Origin: Chrysomallon squamiferum
Lineage: Eukaryota > Mollusca > Gastropoda > Neomphalida > Peltospiridae
Direction of reading: 5' to 3'
DNA: 64,000 nucleotides
Assembly: GCA_012295275.1 (NCBI GenBank)
Contig: CM022674.1
Location: 8,952,260-9,016,259 of the forward strand
Shown here: positions 13,761-26,400 of the stretch, in pieces
How positions within the stretch are numbered: the first letter of the stretch is position 1
Layout: each line of letters starts with the position of its first letter
Made by a program: the position numbers and the translations under genes
Notes under the pieces: generated by a model
The model's input: the letters and a program-made list of their open reading frames with translations, nothing else
Told to the model about the DNA's origin: nothing
Database searches by the model: none

Positions 13761-15894
13761 AAAATTAGGCTAATTCAGTGGTACTGTAATTAAGCTTTTG
13801 TCTTTATAATAGTTGGGAATATGAATTTAAAAAGAATTTTGCCATAACAACATGTAAACTAAACAATTTAATAATGATTAACTTACATATCTCATGGACA
13901 ATATCAGCATCAGAGAAAAAATCCCCCCCCAAAAACCCAAAACAAACCCATCAAACAAAAAGCATTGACATTCTGGGCATATATCGATTGACCATCTGAT
14001 GACCACCTGTATATCAGCAGGTGGGCAGTGATTGGATTTCTGTTAAAATACTTTATAAAGAGATTTTCTCTGATGTCCTCTGATGCATTTCAAGCACCAC
14101 TGGTTTGTATAGTGATTCCCACTGTCGGCTACAGACATTCATTTCTTAATTATGATGATTAATTCTAAACATGACATTTTATTTGCATGTGTATGTTTGT
14201 GTTGTATTTATTGAGTACATGTGTTTGTAAAGCCTATATCTTGTGAATGTAAAACACAAGCCTACTATGAGTTTTACCAAGCTTGTCTATTAAAATTTAC
14301 AAGTTGTTATTTTGTTGTTTCTTTTTAATTTCTTTTAATTTTTGCATAATTTTCCAGTCACTAATTTCAATTTGTATTCATTATTATTATTGTTATTGTT
14401 ATTATTTCTATTATTATTGGTGTTGTTGTTGAATATATAATACATTTTAAATTTATTGTATAATGTGTAGTATGCATGCTTTTTTTATCAGTGACTGTAA
14501 CATCATGAATTCCTATTAAGAGGAGACAACTGTTGATTTTTATTTATGTATTCAATAAAAATAATTTATTTACAAATTATGAAAATTAAAACAACAAAAA
14601 AAAAAACCCACTGAAAATATTCTAACATTAACCTCTTACACACACACAATACACAAACACCACCCACTTTAATGCTGTAAAAAAAAAAAAAAATTATTTA
14701 TTCATACACTAAATAAAACAGAAATATTTTGTTATTTATTTATATTGTTTAAATAGAAATATAAAATATAAAGTATTTCATTAACTGGTATTTACAAGCC
14801 TGCTATAATTACATTTTGTGCAGATAACAAGCAATATTTGACTATAAACAGGATCCAAATTTAAGTGGTGTTACAAAAGTAAATGTGATTTGATTACATA
14901 TTGTTATAAACTTTATAATGTGAGCCAAAAACAGCAGCTGCTATGCTTTGGGCTGGTTTTTGTCAGCATGTTTTAGGTATTTCTTCCTAGAATGTTCCAT
15001 TGCTTTGAAAAATGCATCACTGAACAATACTGGCTATTGGTCACAATTACCTCATTATGTATTTTGTGGCATATAATGCATGTTTGTATATGTATATATA
15101 GTGGATATGATTAAGTATGTTTATATTTCATGTATTTGTATGTATGTGTATATAGGTTATAAAGGTGCTTACATAGGAATGTATTTATGCAACATTACCA
15201 TACTAGATTATTTTAGCTGTGTAGTACATATACACAAACACACATATAAGATATACACAATACTTAGACATGTATGTATGTATGTATTTTAGGATTTGAA
15301 CATTCTCTGTCTTATGTACGTCTGATTAGACTCTGCACATAGACAATACTTGGGAACGCACTGGTGCAGGAGGACAAAGTCCAATCATGACTTCACAAAC
15401 CCCCATCTGATGCCGCTGATGAGGCTCAGTGTATGACAACCATTCAACCACACTCTGAAGGCAGACAATGTTACTGTTCTGCTATTGAGACAACCTTAAA
15501 AGAAGATGCTCAGTAACTGAGGGTAATCATCACTTCCCTGAAGCAAGCCATTCTTTTTTGTCCTTCCTCATTTTTGCATGCATCTATTTTTGTATAAATA
15601 TATGAATATATGCATGTATGTATGTATGTATGTATGTGTGTATATAGGTATGCATATATTTATGTTACATATATATATCACTGTATGTGTGTGTGTGTGT
15701 CGTATATATATATATATACACATAATACCATTTTTATATTACTGTCTGTATTAGTAAGGCATTTGAATATGTGCATATGTATTGATGTTTATAAATATTT
15801 AAAGGCATATGTATATTGTACCATAACCTAATAGCTAATGTTGCACATTCATTTATATTTGATTAATTTTAGTATAAGCAAAAGAGTATGAATC

Positions 15895-15898
<4 letters not shown>

Positions 15899-15929
<31 letters not shown>
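15899..15929. repeat. (TG)n microsatellite
   Basis: About 15 TG dinucleotides without interruption. Confidence 0.95.
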
Positions 15930-15930
<1 letters not shown>

Positions 15931-17710
15931 TACAAGTGTGTGTTAACATGTAAGTGTTCTATGATTTAAGTGAATGAATGAGTTGGAAGATGTCGATACT
16001 TTTCAGTTATCAAAATACACACAAAGATATTATAATTCATAGAATTGTACTCTCTCTCTTTTTCTCTCTGTCTCTCTCTCTCTCACACACATGCACACAC
16101 ACTCACGAACATATATATATATATTTTTGTATAAATTATTATTTACCAAAATAATCAATATCCATATCTGTAATGACCCTTTCCTTGAATTCATTGACAT
16201 CCAAGGGCAGTACAGATCATGTTTTGAAATAATGACTGTAGTTCATACCAAATTTCACTGACAGAGATTAATGTTTTTTTATGTTTTCACAAAAGGTTGG
16301 AATACCATTATGTAGAATTGCTTCAGAGATATTCTACTTGTAACAATATTATTAACTCAAATATTTGTGTTTAAGTTTTATTTATTATAATTCGCTATAC
16401 ACTGTTTTTACCATTGTCAGACATAATTTTATCTCTGATTGCACATAACTTAATAATTTACACGTAGATGGAAATTAATTATCATTAAAACTCTGTCACT
16501 GTTAAATATTATTGAAGTAAAGATATTTAAATGAAAACCACATTGATTATACAGACAATTATGAAGTAAGAGATAACAATTTTGTGAAAATGTTAATTAT
16601 TTCTATACAAAAAAGTTTACTCAAGAACAAGAACTCATTTTCATTAATCATTGTTTGTTAAACATTTGCTCAAAACACTTCAACTTATTTTGCAGATTAA
16701 TTTACTTCTATATTTTCAGTTTCCTAAAATATATAAAAGTAACCTATACAATAAAGAAATATCATTTGCGAAACAGTTTTCAGATTATATTACTTTTTCA
16801 GTAGTAATACAATTCATTTGTAAACATGGTCATTTTAAACTTGTCATTATTACTGTTTAGGTGATATTGGAGGTTTATTTTTCTAAAGTTATTTTTAAGT
16901 GATGTAAAATTAAAGACTTGGTCTGTTAAAACATTTTGATGTTCTACAGATTTTATCATCTCAGTTATGAATATATCATTATTTTTTCTTTACATATAAC
17001 TGGAAAAAACAACAGCAACAAAACAAAACAAAACAAATAAAAACTAAAAGAACTAAAAAAAATAAAATAAAAAAATGAAAAAAAAATTAAATAACTAATA
17101 AATAAATAAATAAAAAGTAAAAAAATACAAAAATAAATACAAAAATAACCAAATCAAATGCGTAACCTGAAGTAACCTGTTTCTTTATTTTTCATTGTTT
17201 TGCTCTTTTCTTTTCTTCTTGTTTAGCTTTGCATTTACTTTTGCATTTACTTCTTTATGCATTTGTTATGAATAAAAAAAAAACTTTTTGTGTTTTAAAT
17301 TTGATTAGAAAAGAGAAACGTTTATTTTATTAAAACAGTTCTCTTGCCATATATAAAATATTGAAATTATTTGCACTGGTAATCTTTTGAGCCCTAGCAT
17401 ATAGTTTCTTCTTGTTTTCAGCTAATGGTATATGTTAATTTGCTGTCATTTGATAAAGAATACAACTGCAAATAAAAGAGATTTAAAGAATATGAATGAT
17501 CTATGTTTTTGGTCCATAAAATAAGACTTACAAATTCAAATATTTTCTAATTGTGTTGATATTTTGGTTACAAACTGAACGCATAAATTGTACATTTATA
17601 TATTTATGTTTATGTGAAGATGTATTTGAAGATGGAAAGATTTACTTTGGTTACAGGTTAATGCAATAACACAAATCTTATTGTTTTCTTATATAATCAG
17701 TCAAAACAGT

Positions 17711-17718
17711 TGACGTCA
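17711..17718. promoter_or_regulatory. Consensus cAMP response element (TGACGTCA)
   Basis: The full eight-base CRE palindrome lies in a locally GC-richer patch (17700-17830), about 1.8 kb upstream of the AFAP1-like start codon. CREB/ATF binding is the textbook role of this octamer. A lone match can occur by chance, and no transcript start is proven here. Confidence 0.35.
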
Positions 17719-18655
17719 GTGCTTCGTTCTATTTGTGTTAACCCACCTGAACACTGGCCTTTGTCACTTGTCACTGTCAGATAAAGTTTTAGATAACAGG
17801 ACAAACTACACGAGGATGAAGAAACTAACGAGGAATATATTTACTTCAACAGTTCATCTATTAATAATATCCGTTTGTATTTGCTCTTGTTTATAATAAA
17901 GGAGTATTATCTAAGACCTACAATTTTTATTTGTTATTTGATAATTTTATTAAAATCATTGTTTATATGGATTATTAACTCTATGATTAATTTTATCTTA
18001 CTAATTTTTATAGACATGCTGATTTCAGATAGATTACTGAAGTTATAAACTACTGCAGGCTCTTTTGTTTGATGTTGTTCATCTTTGTTTTAATACGTCC
18101 AAAATTTATCTATTTATTTAATATTTAGAAATGCAGATGTCTTTCATTTTGGGGAAGAATCCTTTGTCTGAAAAATTATTGTGTTGTTTGTCACTGGCTA
18201 ACAAACTTTCCTACATATAAATATGACTACAGCAGACTGCATCCATTAACCAAAATGCTTGAAAAATAAAAGAAAGTGAGCATTATTTTTGTATGTGTGT
18301 GTGTGTACCCATAACATCACACTGAAGACAGAAGTGATAATACTGGAGCGGTAATTATTTGTTATCAAAACTTCGTCTTAACAGACTACTGTCTGTGTTT
18401 AACCAAAATGTACTATAAAATAGTTTTATTTAGTCTCTCGATAAAACTTTAAAAATCATAATGTGTTAGCGAACTGCTAACTATTTTTTGAGTACCTGAT
18501 TGTTTATTTAGACCTGATAATAATATTAATTCACCATAATATTGTTTAAATATACTAAAATATTTATACATATATATTTATTTTTCAAATATAATGTCAA
18601 ATATGTAAATCAGATAAAAATACAATTTTTCTAATGATTTTTCTCAAAATTGCTG

Positions 18656-18658
<3 letters not shown>

Positions 18659-18720
<62 letters not shown>
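18659..18720. repeat. (CT)n followed by (AT)n microsatellite
   Basis: About 25 CT dinucleotides run directly into six AT dinucleotides. Confidence 0.95.
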
Positions 18721-19189
18721 CTGTGCACGTGTGTGCATGCGCTTTAATATATTTATGTGGCTGCACTGTCATCCCATCTGTTATCACTATAGTATATAAA
18801 TAAACAAAATAAACTGAATATGGCTGCTCAATGTTAATACAGTATAATTTGAAAGATTATATCCATTTTAGTGAATAATTACTTTATTATTAGCAAAGTA
18901 TGGTTAAATTGAATTCTTTTGTGTTGTTTTGACTTTGTTGTTGAATTTGTACCCTACCGCTACCACTTGGACTTTCATTATTCAATACATGCACTAAACT
19001 TAGTTCTGGATAATTATCATTTTTCTCTTCCACACTGAATGAACTGGTTATTCCTTCTCTCTACAGAAAAATCCTCATCAAACAAAAGTTTTGCATTGTA
19101 ACAACTTCACCTAAGTTTAATATTTTATTAAACCGCTTACAGATATTTTATATCTTTCATATGAAATGACATTAATAAAGCCCGCAGCC

Positions 19190-19481
19190 TTTTCTGGCTG
19201 ATAGCGTTCAGCCTCCATAAAATATCTGCAGTAATACGATATTCTACAGCTTGTTGCGTCGTCCGCGTTTCAGACCAGCCGAACTGTCATCCGCTGTTTA
19301 CGTGGAGCCGTGTCCTCGGAAAGCAGGCACAAGCAATCTGTTGATTTATCTCGGACTTGCTCTATCATGTTAAGTTTAAATAATTGTCAGTGAAAGCTCA
19401 AATACAGTGTGTGGATTATATATTTTTACTTCAGTATGTGGATACTTTTGTTGAACAGTAGTAAAAAATTGCAGAGAAAAG
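19190..19481 (+). promoter_or_regulatory. Probable promoter and 5' UTR of the AFAP1-like gene
   Basis: This stretch is markedly richer in G+C and CpG than its surroundings (for example TTGCGTCGTCCGCGTTTC near 19252-19271). It ends at the start codon of the first coding exon. I see no clear TATA box. The exact transcription start is unknown. Confidence 0.5.
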
Positions 19482-22400
19482 ATGGAAACTCTGAACGGTA
19501 AGCTGTTTTTCACTTGTCACTTAGTCGAAATCCTTTCTAAAATTTATGTTACAGTCATAACGAGTTACCTGACTCAATGTGCAGATATTTATGAATAAAT
19601 AAACTGATACAGGAGGGCTTGTTATATACATCTTAATAGATAAATGACTTTCTGGCCTACGTTCAGTAAAATTAAAACTATAATTATTATTATTTTTTTT
19701 TATTCAAACATATATCGCAATATTAAGTTAAAAACTAAATGAAATATATATATAATAATAATAATAATAAAAGAAAATTACGTTCATATCATTGAAATTA
19801 TTAAGGAACGTAACCCAATTAAAAAAAAGAAAGAAAAAAAAGAGTAATTGAGAATTGAGCATAAGCAGTGGTATCACCTACCTCATTTCAACAACAGCCT
19901 GCAACTTCAAGAACTTTTTTGTAGAATAAAGTAAAAAACTTTATCCACTTAGCATTTTAAGTTTCAGACAAGTTTTTGACAATTATTTCTTCTTAATAAC
20001 AATATGTGTACCAAATAATTTATTGTTTTTATTTTCTTAAAAAAAAAAAAAATGTTTCTCAAATTTCATTATAAACCTTTAGAAGTTTAGTCATATCTTT
20101 AGCCATTAGCATATTTAAAGTTGTGCCTATACAGGATACAGATATTTGATTTTTAAACTTTCTGTTCAGTTTTACAGTAATACCTGAAAGAAAGGCAAAA
20201 AATTGATTAAACGGTATAGTCAGTCTGCTCACTCACTCTGTTAAGTGTAAAATAATTGTTAAAATGAAACTGTCTTGCTTGTTCTTGGCATAATATTAAT
20301 TATTAAAACTGCTCCATATAATTAACTGTACCATAGGTGTTTTCTAACTTCTAATCAGTATAATATAAATTACAATGTGATATTTCTGAGTGATCATAAA
20401 TAATGTAATTAGTTTATATTAACAAATGTATTCTTATATAGTTGTAATAGTGGAATGGTTTACACTGAATTTCAACAATACTCTGGTTCTGTTAATATTA
20501 CTTATATTCTCTTTTGTCCAAACTCAGCCAATAACTATTTCCTTAAGAAAACATAATAATAACAATAACAATAACAATAACAATAACAATAATAATAATG
20601 ATGATAATAATAACAACAATAACAACTGCAATAATTATTATCATTGTTATTAATTAAACTATTAATTAACTAACTTTTTTAATGTAAGATCTTGAAATAA
20701 ATATATAAGAATGAACAAAAAATAAATAAAAAAAATGAAAAAAATGAAAAAGTAAACTAAAAAGTAAATTTATCAATGTAAATAATATTTATTGAAAGCA
20801 GATTTACTAATTTTGTTTATTGGTAATAAGGAAATAACTATTTTATTTACTAGTAGTTGTCTGTTGAGAGTTTCAGGAAGTGAACACTTATTTAGCAGTC
20901 TGTCACAGCTGCTAATGAGTAAAATCTACTCAGAGTGTCTTACTAAAAAATAAATAAATAGATACATTTACAAACACACACACATTTTTATTTTTGAAAT
21001 GCATGATTCTTCTATGAAACAGTGATGACTTTGTGAAATCTACAGCTGAAAGCAGTAATAAATTAAATAAAAAATGTTTATGTCATATATATCTGTGTTT
21101 ATTATGAGTGAAAATGAAAAATTAAAGTGAGAAAATATAATAATTTAAATAATAATATTAATAATAATAATAATAATAAACCTGAGTAATCCATGTACTT
21201 TTATTCCAAATGTATTAGCCAATACAATTACAATCAGTAATACTGATGACAGGGATGTGGAATATACACTTAAAAAACCGACTTAATTATGGTCATCAGA
21301 TGGGATGTTATTGAAGTAGGAAATTACCCTGTCTTGCTGATAGACTGTTTCAATTTGTCAGGCTGAATCCTCTACATATTCACACCCAAAATCCAGTCCA
21401 TTGTATTACCTAAACCCCAAAGCTGTAAAATCAAGCCAGGCGTTTCTCCAGTGTTAGTCATTCAGAATAGCCATGGGCACAGTTCTGGGGTCACTATGTT
21501 CTGCAGTCTAAAAGTAATATTTATACTGCTGGTCACTTTGTAATTTAATATTTACTGACATAGTCTTCTTGCAGACATTCCTATGTATGCCACCAGATTA
21601 GTGTAGGTAGTAATGGATTATTAAAAAGATAAACAGAGAGAAAAAACTGCTTGAGTTCATATTCATTTAGAAAGTACAATGGGTACAAACTGATTTTTTG
21701 ATATAATTTTGTTATTATTAGCTACAAAATCATATAAGCTTTGATTGTTAAAATGTTAGCAAATTTTGATTAAAGGGTGTCTTTTCTGGAAACAGCAGTT
21801 AAAAAACAAATATATGTATAGAAATATAATCAGTCTGATCTATATTTTGTGGAAAGGTAACAATTTCTATTTTTTTGTAAAACCTTATTACACTGGGTAA
21901 TATTTTAATGCATTAGTGACTCATTCTGTAATGTGAAGAAGTGCATTTAAGTTGAATAATGAACTAGAATTGTATTGATTTGTCCTTACAGATAATTTAG
22001 TTGTATACAGAAGTAAAGTAGTGCCACTGAGTGCAGTCACTGCCTACAGGTTTATTTCTCTTTATCATCATCAGGTTATTATTTCATAATGCCTGCACTC
22101 ATCTGTCTTTCAATTTGTGCTAGAAATAAATTACAGGTGTATGTGTTGTATATTCATAATATTGCTGCTTACTGAAAAATGTTGTGTGTGTTTGTTTATG
22201 GTTTCAGTGTTATAATCTCTTATGTGTACATGATTATTCCTCTGTCTTAAAACAACAACAACAAAAACAACAAAAAGCCCCAACTCCAACAGGCACACAA
22301 ACTGTATAATATAACCATTTAACAAAGCAAAGCAAAACGAATAATTTATTTTTATTTTTTAAATACTCAACAAAAGCCCAGAATCCTTCCACATTATTTA

Positions 22401-23448
22401 ATCATGTTGTTTGTACAGTTTAAACTAAGCTATAAAGAAAAATGGATCTTCATAACCTAACTGCAATGTGATCAAAACAATCTATTCTTTATTTTATATA
22501 CTGCTCCAAATTCATTAATTAGGTTAAACTGTTAAACTGGAAATAATTTTATAATGACAGCAGAAATAGAAATTAAGTCAAAATAGTATTGTTTTATGGT
22601 TGTTTAAAGGTGGCTGTTGAAAATGAGCATAAATGAACTGGAGAATAATGAACTGTAGTATTAGAATTACACTGACTACAGCTGTAATTTTCTTAGTAAT
22701 AAAAATACATGTTGACATAATGGTACTTATAGAACAGTGCAGAAGTTTACAGGAACTGAAAATGTATTTGTTGTCAGAACAACAGGCTTTAATAAACTTC
22801 GGCTAATTAGAAATTGTACGAGCATTCCAGGAATTAGTTCTAAAAAAGTTCCCATTATTCTGATTCTAATCATTAGTATTATTGTTGTTTCTTATAATAT
22901 TCATAACAGACTGCAGTATGTTCTGAAGTTTGAAAGATAAACAATACTTTCAATTTTTTCTTTATCCTAATAACCATTTTGAAATCTCATAAACCAGTTA
23001 CTTTTACTTCATATTTTGAAATATAATCCTCCTGAAATTTGCTGAGATCTATGTACAACATGGTATGTTGAATGAAGTAAAATATAAGATATTTTATGGA
23101 TTTTTCTTCATACTAGACATTTTTTTTTATCAAGAATCATTTTTAGTTTATTGTTAAGATAGTTTTCATTGAAGTAACTGTAATCCACATGGATATCACC
23201 TAGAACTTCCATTAACCTGTGCACAGTAGAACTTGCCAGTGTTCATACATGCTAATAAAATAATAACTAAATTTTGACATAGTGCTCTTGCATAAATCTA
23301 TTACAAAGTTAGGTTGAGCAAATTACCTATATATTCAAATAGCAGTTTGAGAAGTCACTACAAAATAACCAAATGTTTAAATCTATTACTGCACTTTTTA
23401 CACTTGTCTCATACACAAGTACTCACACAGATACCCACACTCACACAG

Positions 23449-23490
<42 letters not shown>

Positions 23491-26400
23491 CACACACATT
23501 CACACATTTTTTGTGTTATAATTTCTTGATCTGAAATTAAAGTTAAAGTTATATAACAATAATTGATATATACTGATTACTTTATAAAACTTTGAGAATA
23601 TGTCAGCAATTAAAATGTATTTTGTTTTTACATTATTTTTTCCTGATTTATAAATTTTAATCTAGATTTTATTTTCTGATACTTAATAAGCTAGGTTACA
23701 TATCAGATTGGCATCCTGTTGTGTTCTTAAATCCATGATAGTTATTAGCTGAATGCCTAAAAATAAAATACTATCATTAAACACCAATGTTATCAAGGTG
23801 TATGTTATATCAATCAGTAGGATACCTTCTGCCATTCAAAATTTTAACATTTGTCAACCTCTTCTTTTATATATATATATATAAAAATGCTTTTGCAGAA
23901 TGTTTTGGACGAACAAAACAAAGAAAAAACAAACAGGAAAGGCTGACAGTGGTATATATATATATCTAATATTAACAAGATAATTTATTTAATTCCAGTA
24001 ATTAGTAAAAAAATAATATGCCATATTCTGATTAATTTTTTCTTTGAATTGGTTTACAGTTATTGTAATTTAAATTTATGTATTTTAATCAGCCATGTAT
24101 TTAGTCAGAGGTTTTTGGTCTGTAATCATCTATTTATTTTATAATCAGAAGTTTATGTAGTTTAACTCCTAGACACAGTAATTAGAGGTTTTGTTTATTC
24201 TGTAATCAGAGTTTTGTGTGTTTGTTACTGAAGATTGTTAGAAATGTGTTAGCCTGTATGAAAGATATCAGTAATTTAACCTTTGTGCATGAATGAATTA
24301 AGACTGTGGTTTGACAGTTGTAATTTGTGGGTTGAATGAACTGAGCCTATCTTTTCAATTTATTTCACCTTCCAGTGCTTCAGGATCATGCCTATCTAAC
24401 TTTGTTTATGTCTGTGTTACTAGGAACTGTCTACTTCCTGCAGTGTAAACAAGCAACAGCTAACAATGATTTGTTAGTTTTGAAACAGCTGAGTATTCAT
24501 TACTTAGTATCAACAGATGCTGTTTAGTTAGATTAATCACCATTTTGTCTGTATCATTTACAGGTAAAGTGGAGTAAGAATGAAACACACAGATGATACT
24601 GATGTGAACACAAATTAAAATATTAAAGACACAAACATCACTGTAATATTATTTAAGCTGTTTATAATTTTTTAAAAAGGAAGTAAGTTCCTATGTAAAA
24701 AAAAAAAAAAACTCAGACAAAGTTAATCTGTTAACTCATATATTTTCTTCATCATTTTAATTTTAATTTATCCCAGATCATTCTTATTGTATAATAACAT
24801 ACTGGAACAGGATGACATTTTAATAATGTCCCAAATTGTCATGATATTTATATACAGATTTTAAAGGCAATTGTTGCAAAAATGATTTAAAATAATAAAC
24901 TGATGTTGTACCTGTGGAACTGAAACTGTATGTTTGGATATATGGCATTATAAATGAACATGTACATTAAACAAAAATATTAACTTTTTTTTAAATTTAT
25001 TTTATTTAGATATACAAAATATGCATTATCAGTCTAGACATTTTCTTCTTAACACATTCAGGAAACCTGTATTGATAGAAACCCATGAAGCTATAGTTCT
25101 ATTACAATTAATTGGATAAAAAGAGCAGGTTAACAAGTCTTTTAACTAAGTAATCATGGATATATTTGCCATTTTGTCTGAATACATAATCTACTTTTCA
25201 TCAACTAAATTGTGTTTTATTCTTATCTTTTTTTTTTTTATTCAATTCCACTTATTAACTGTTTACTTTTACTGGACATCTTCACCTAACAGGTGTTTTG
25301 TGACATTTAATTCAAACAGTTGTTTTCTTTTATCACACTGCTTGTCACTTTTGATCAGATAGTCAGCTCTTAAAGGAAGGAAATAGTGAAATATACCAGA
25401 TATAAATAATTTTATTCTTTAATTAGAACTCTTTAAGCTGAATTGTTGAAAATAACTGTAAAATTCTAAATCTATTTACAAATATATATCCATTCATCTG
25501 CTGTTATATATATATATACAGACACACACATTACACATACAATTAGTTTATTGTAACTAACATTAGGTATAATTTTTATTAACAGTTTCCATACTGTCTC
25601 ATATAGCTGCTAAGTTAAACATTTTTTTTAATTTTAAATACATTTTATAATCATTACAAGTCGAGTAGTATATGAATTTATATATTTCAACTGAAATAAC
25701 AAACAGTTGTATGGTTGCTGATATCACAATTTTATATTATGTGTGTGAGTGGCATAACATTTTGTAATTATTTAAAAATGTAAATGACAAAAATAAATAA
25801 AACATCAGGATACTAGCCATCATGAAACATAAGCCTAGCTTTGTTACCATGGTGACCAGGTTCATTGATTATTACTTGTTCGTAACATAAGTGACATTTT
25901 TTTTTATGGGTTGTGCTAAATTAAAAATCATCTTTGATGTTAGTTATATCAGTAACAAAATATATATATACTAATAAATTTATTTATTTAATTTCATATG
26001 GAATTCTTAAGAAGCTTCCTGAAGAGATGGGGCCTAAATAGCAAAATAAATTTCATTTCAGAATTCTGTAAATCTGGTAAAATGTTTGCAAATACAACAA
26101 GCATCAAAATTAAAAAATATATTCTTGTTTTTATACATTGTTCTACCTATTACAAAAAAACACTGGCTAGAATCTATCATATAACATATAAAAAATATAT
26201 CTGTAGCTGGATAAACTGATATTTTAAGACAGTAAACAACTGTTTCTTTATCCTGCAGTACTAAATAATACGAAAACTATTATTTGTAATTTATGTACAT
26301 GTATACATGTAAAACAAAAAATTCATTGAAATTTTGTTCATAGTGATTGTAGGATAATTTTGTATAATTATCAGAAAACAAGAATAAATATTAAAACAAA

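Larger units (their letters stand above)
13761..19189. other. Intergenic stretch between the LicD-like gene and the AFAP1-like promoter
   Basis: No supported gene. It holds many simple repeats, including (TATG)n at 15615-15636, (TG)n at 15899-15929, CT/CA tracts at 16050-16105 and the long (CT)n(AT)n at 18659-18720. A C8 tract lies at 13923-13930. An A-rich low-complexity block spans about 17010-17150. A GC-richer, coding-like island at 15310-15530 and a consensus CRE at 17711 are described under findings. Confidence 0.6.

Noticed and set aside
20426-20653. Poly-asparagine ORF
   Set aside because: It is produced by an (AAC/AAT)n repeat in an intron, with no supporting exon signals.
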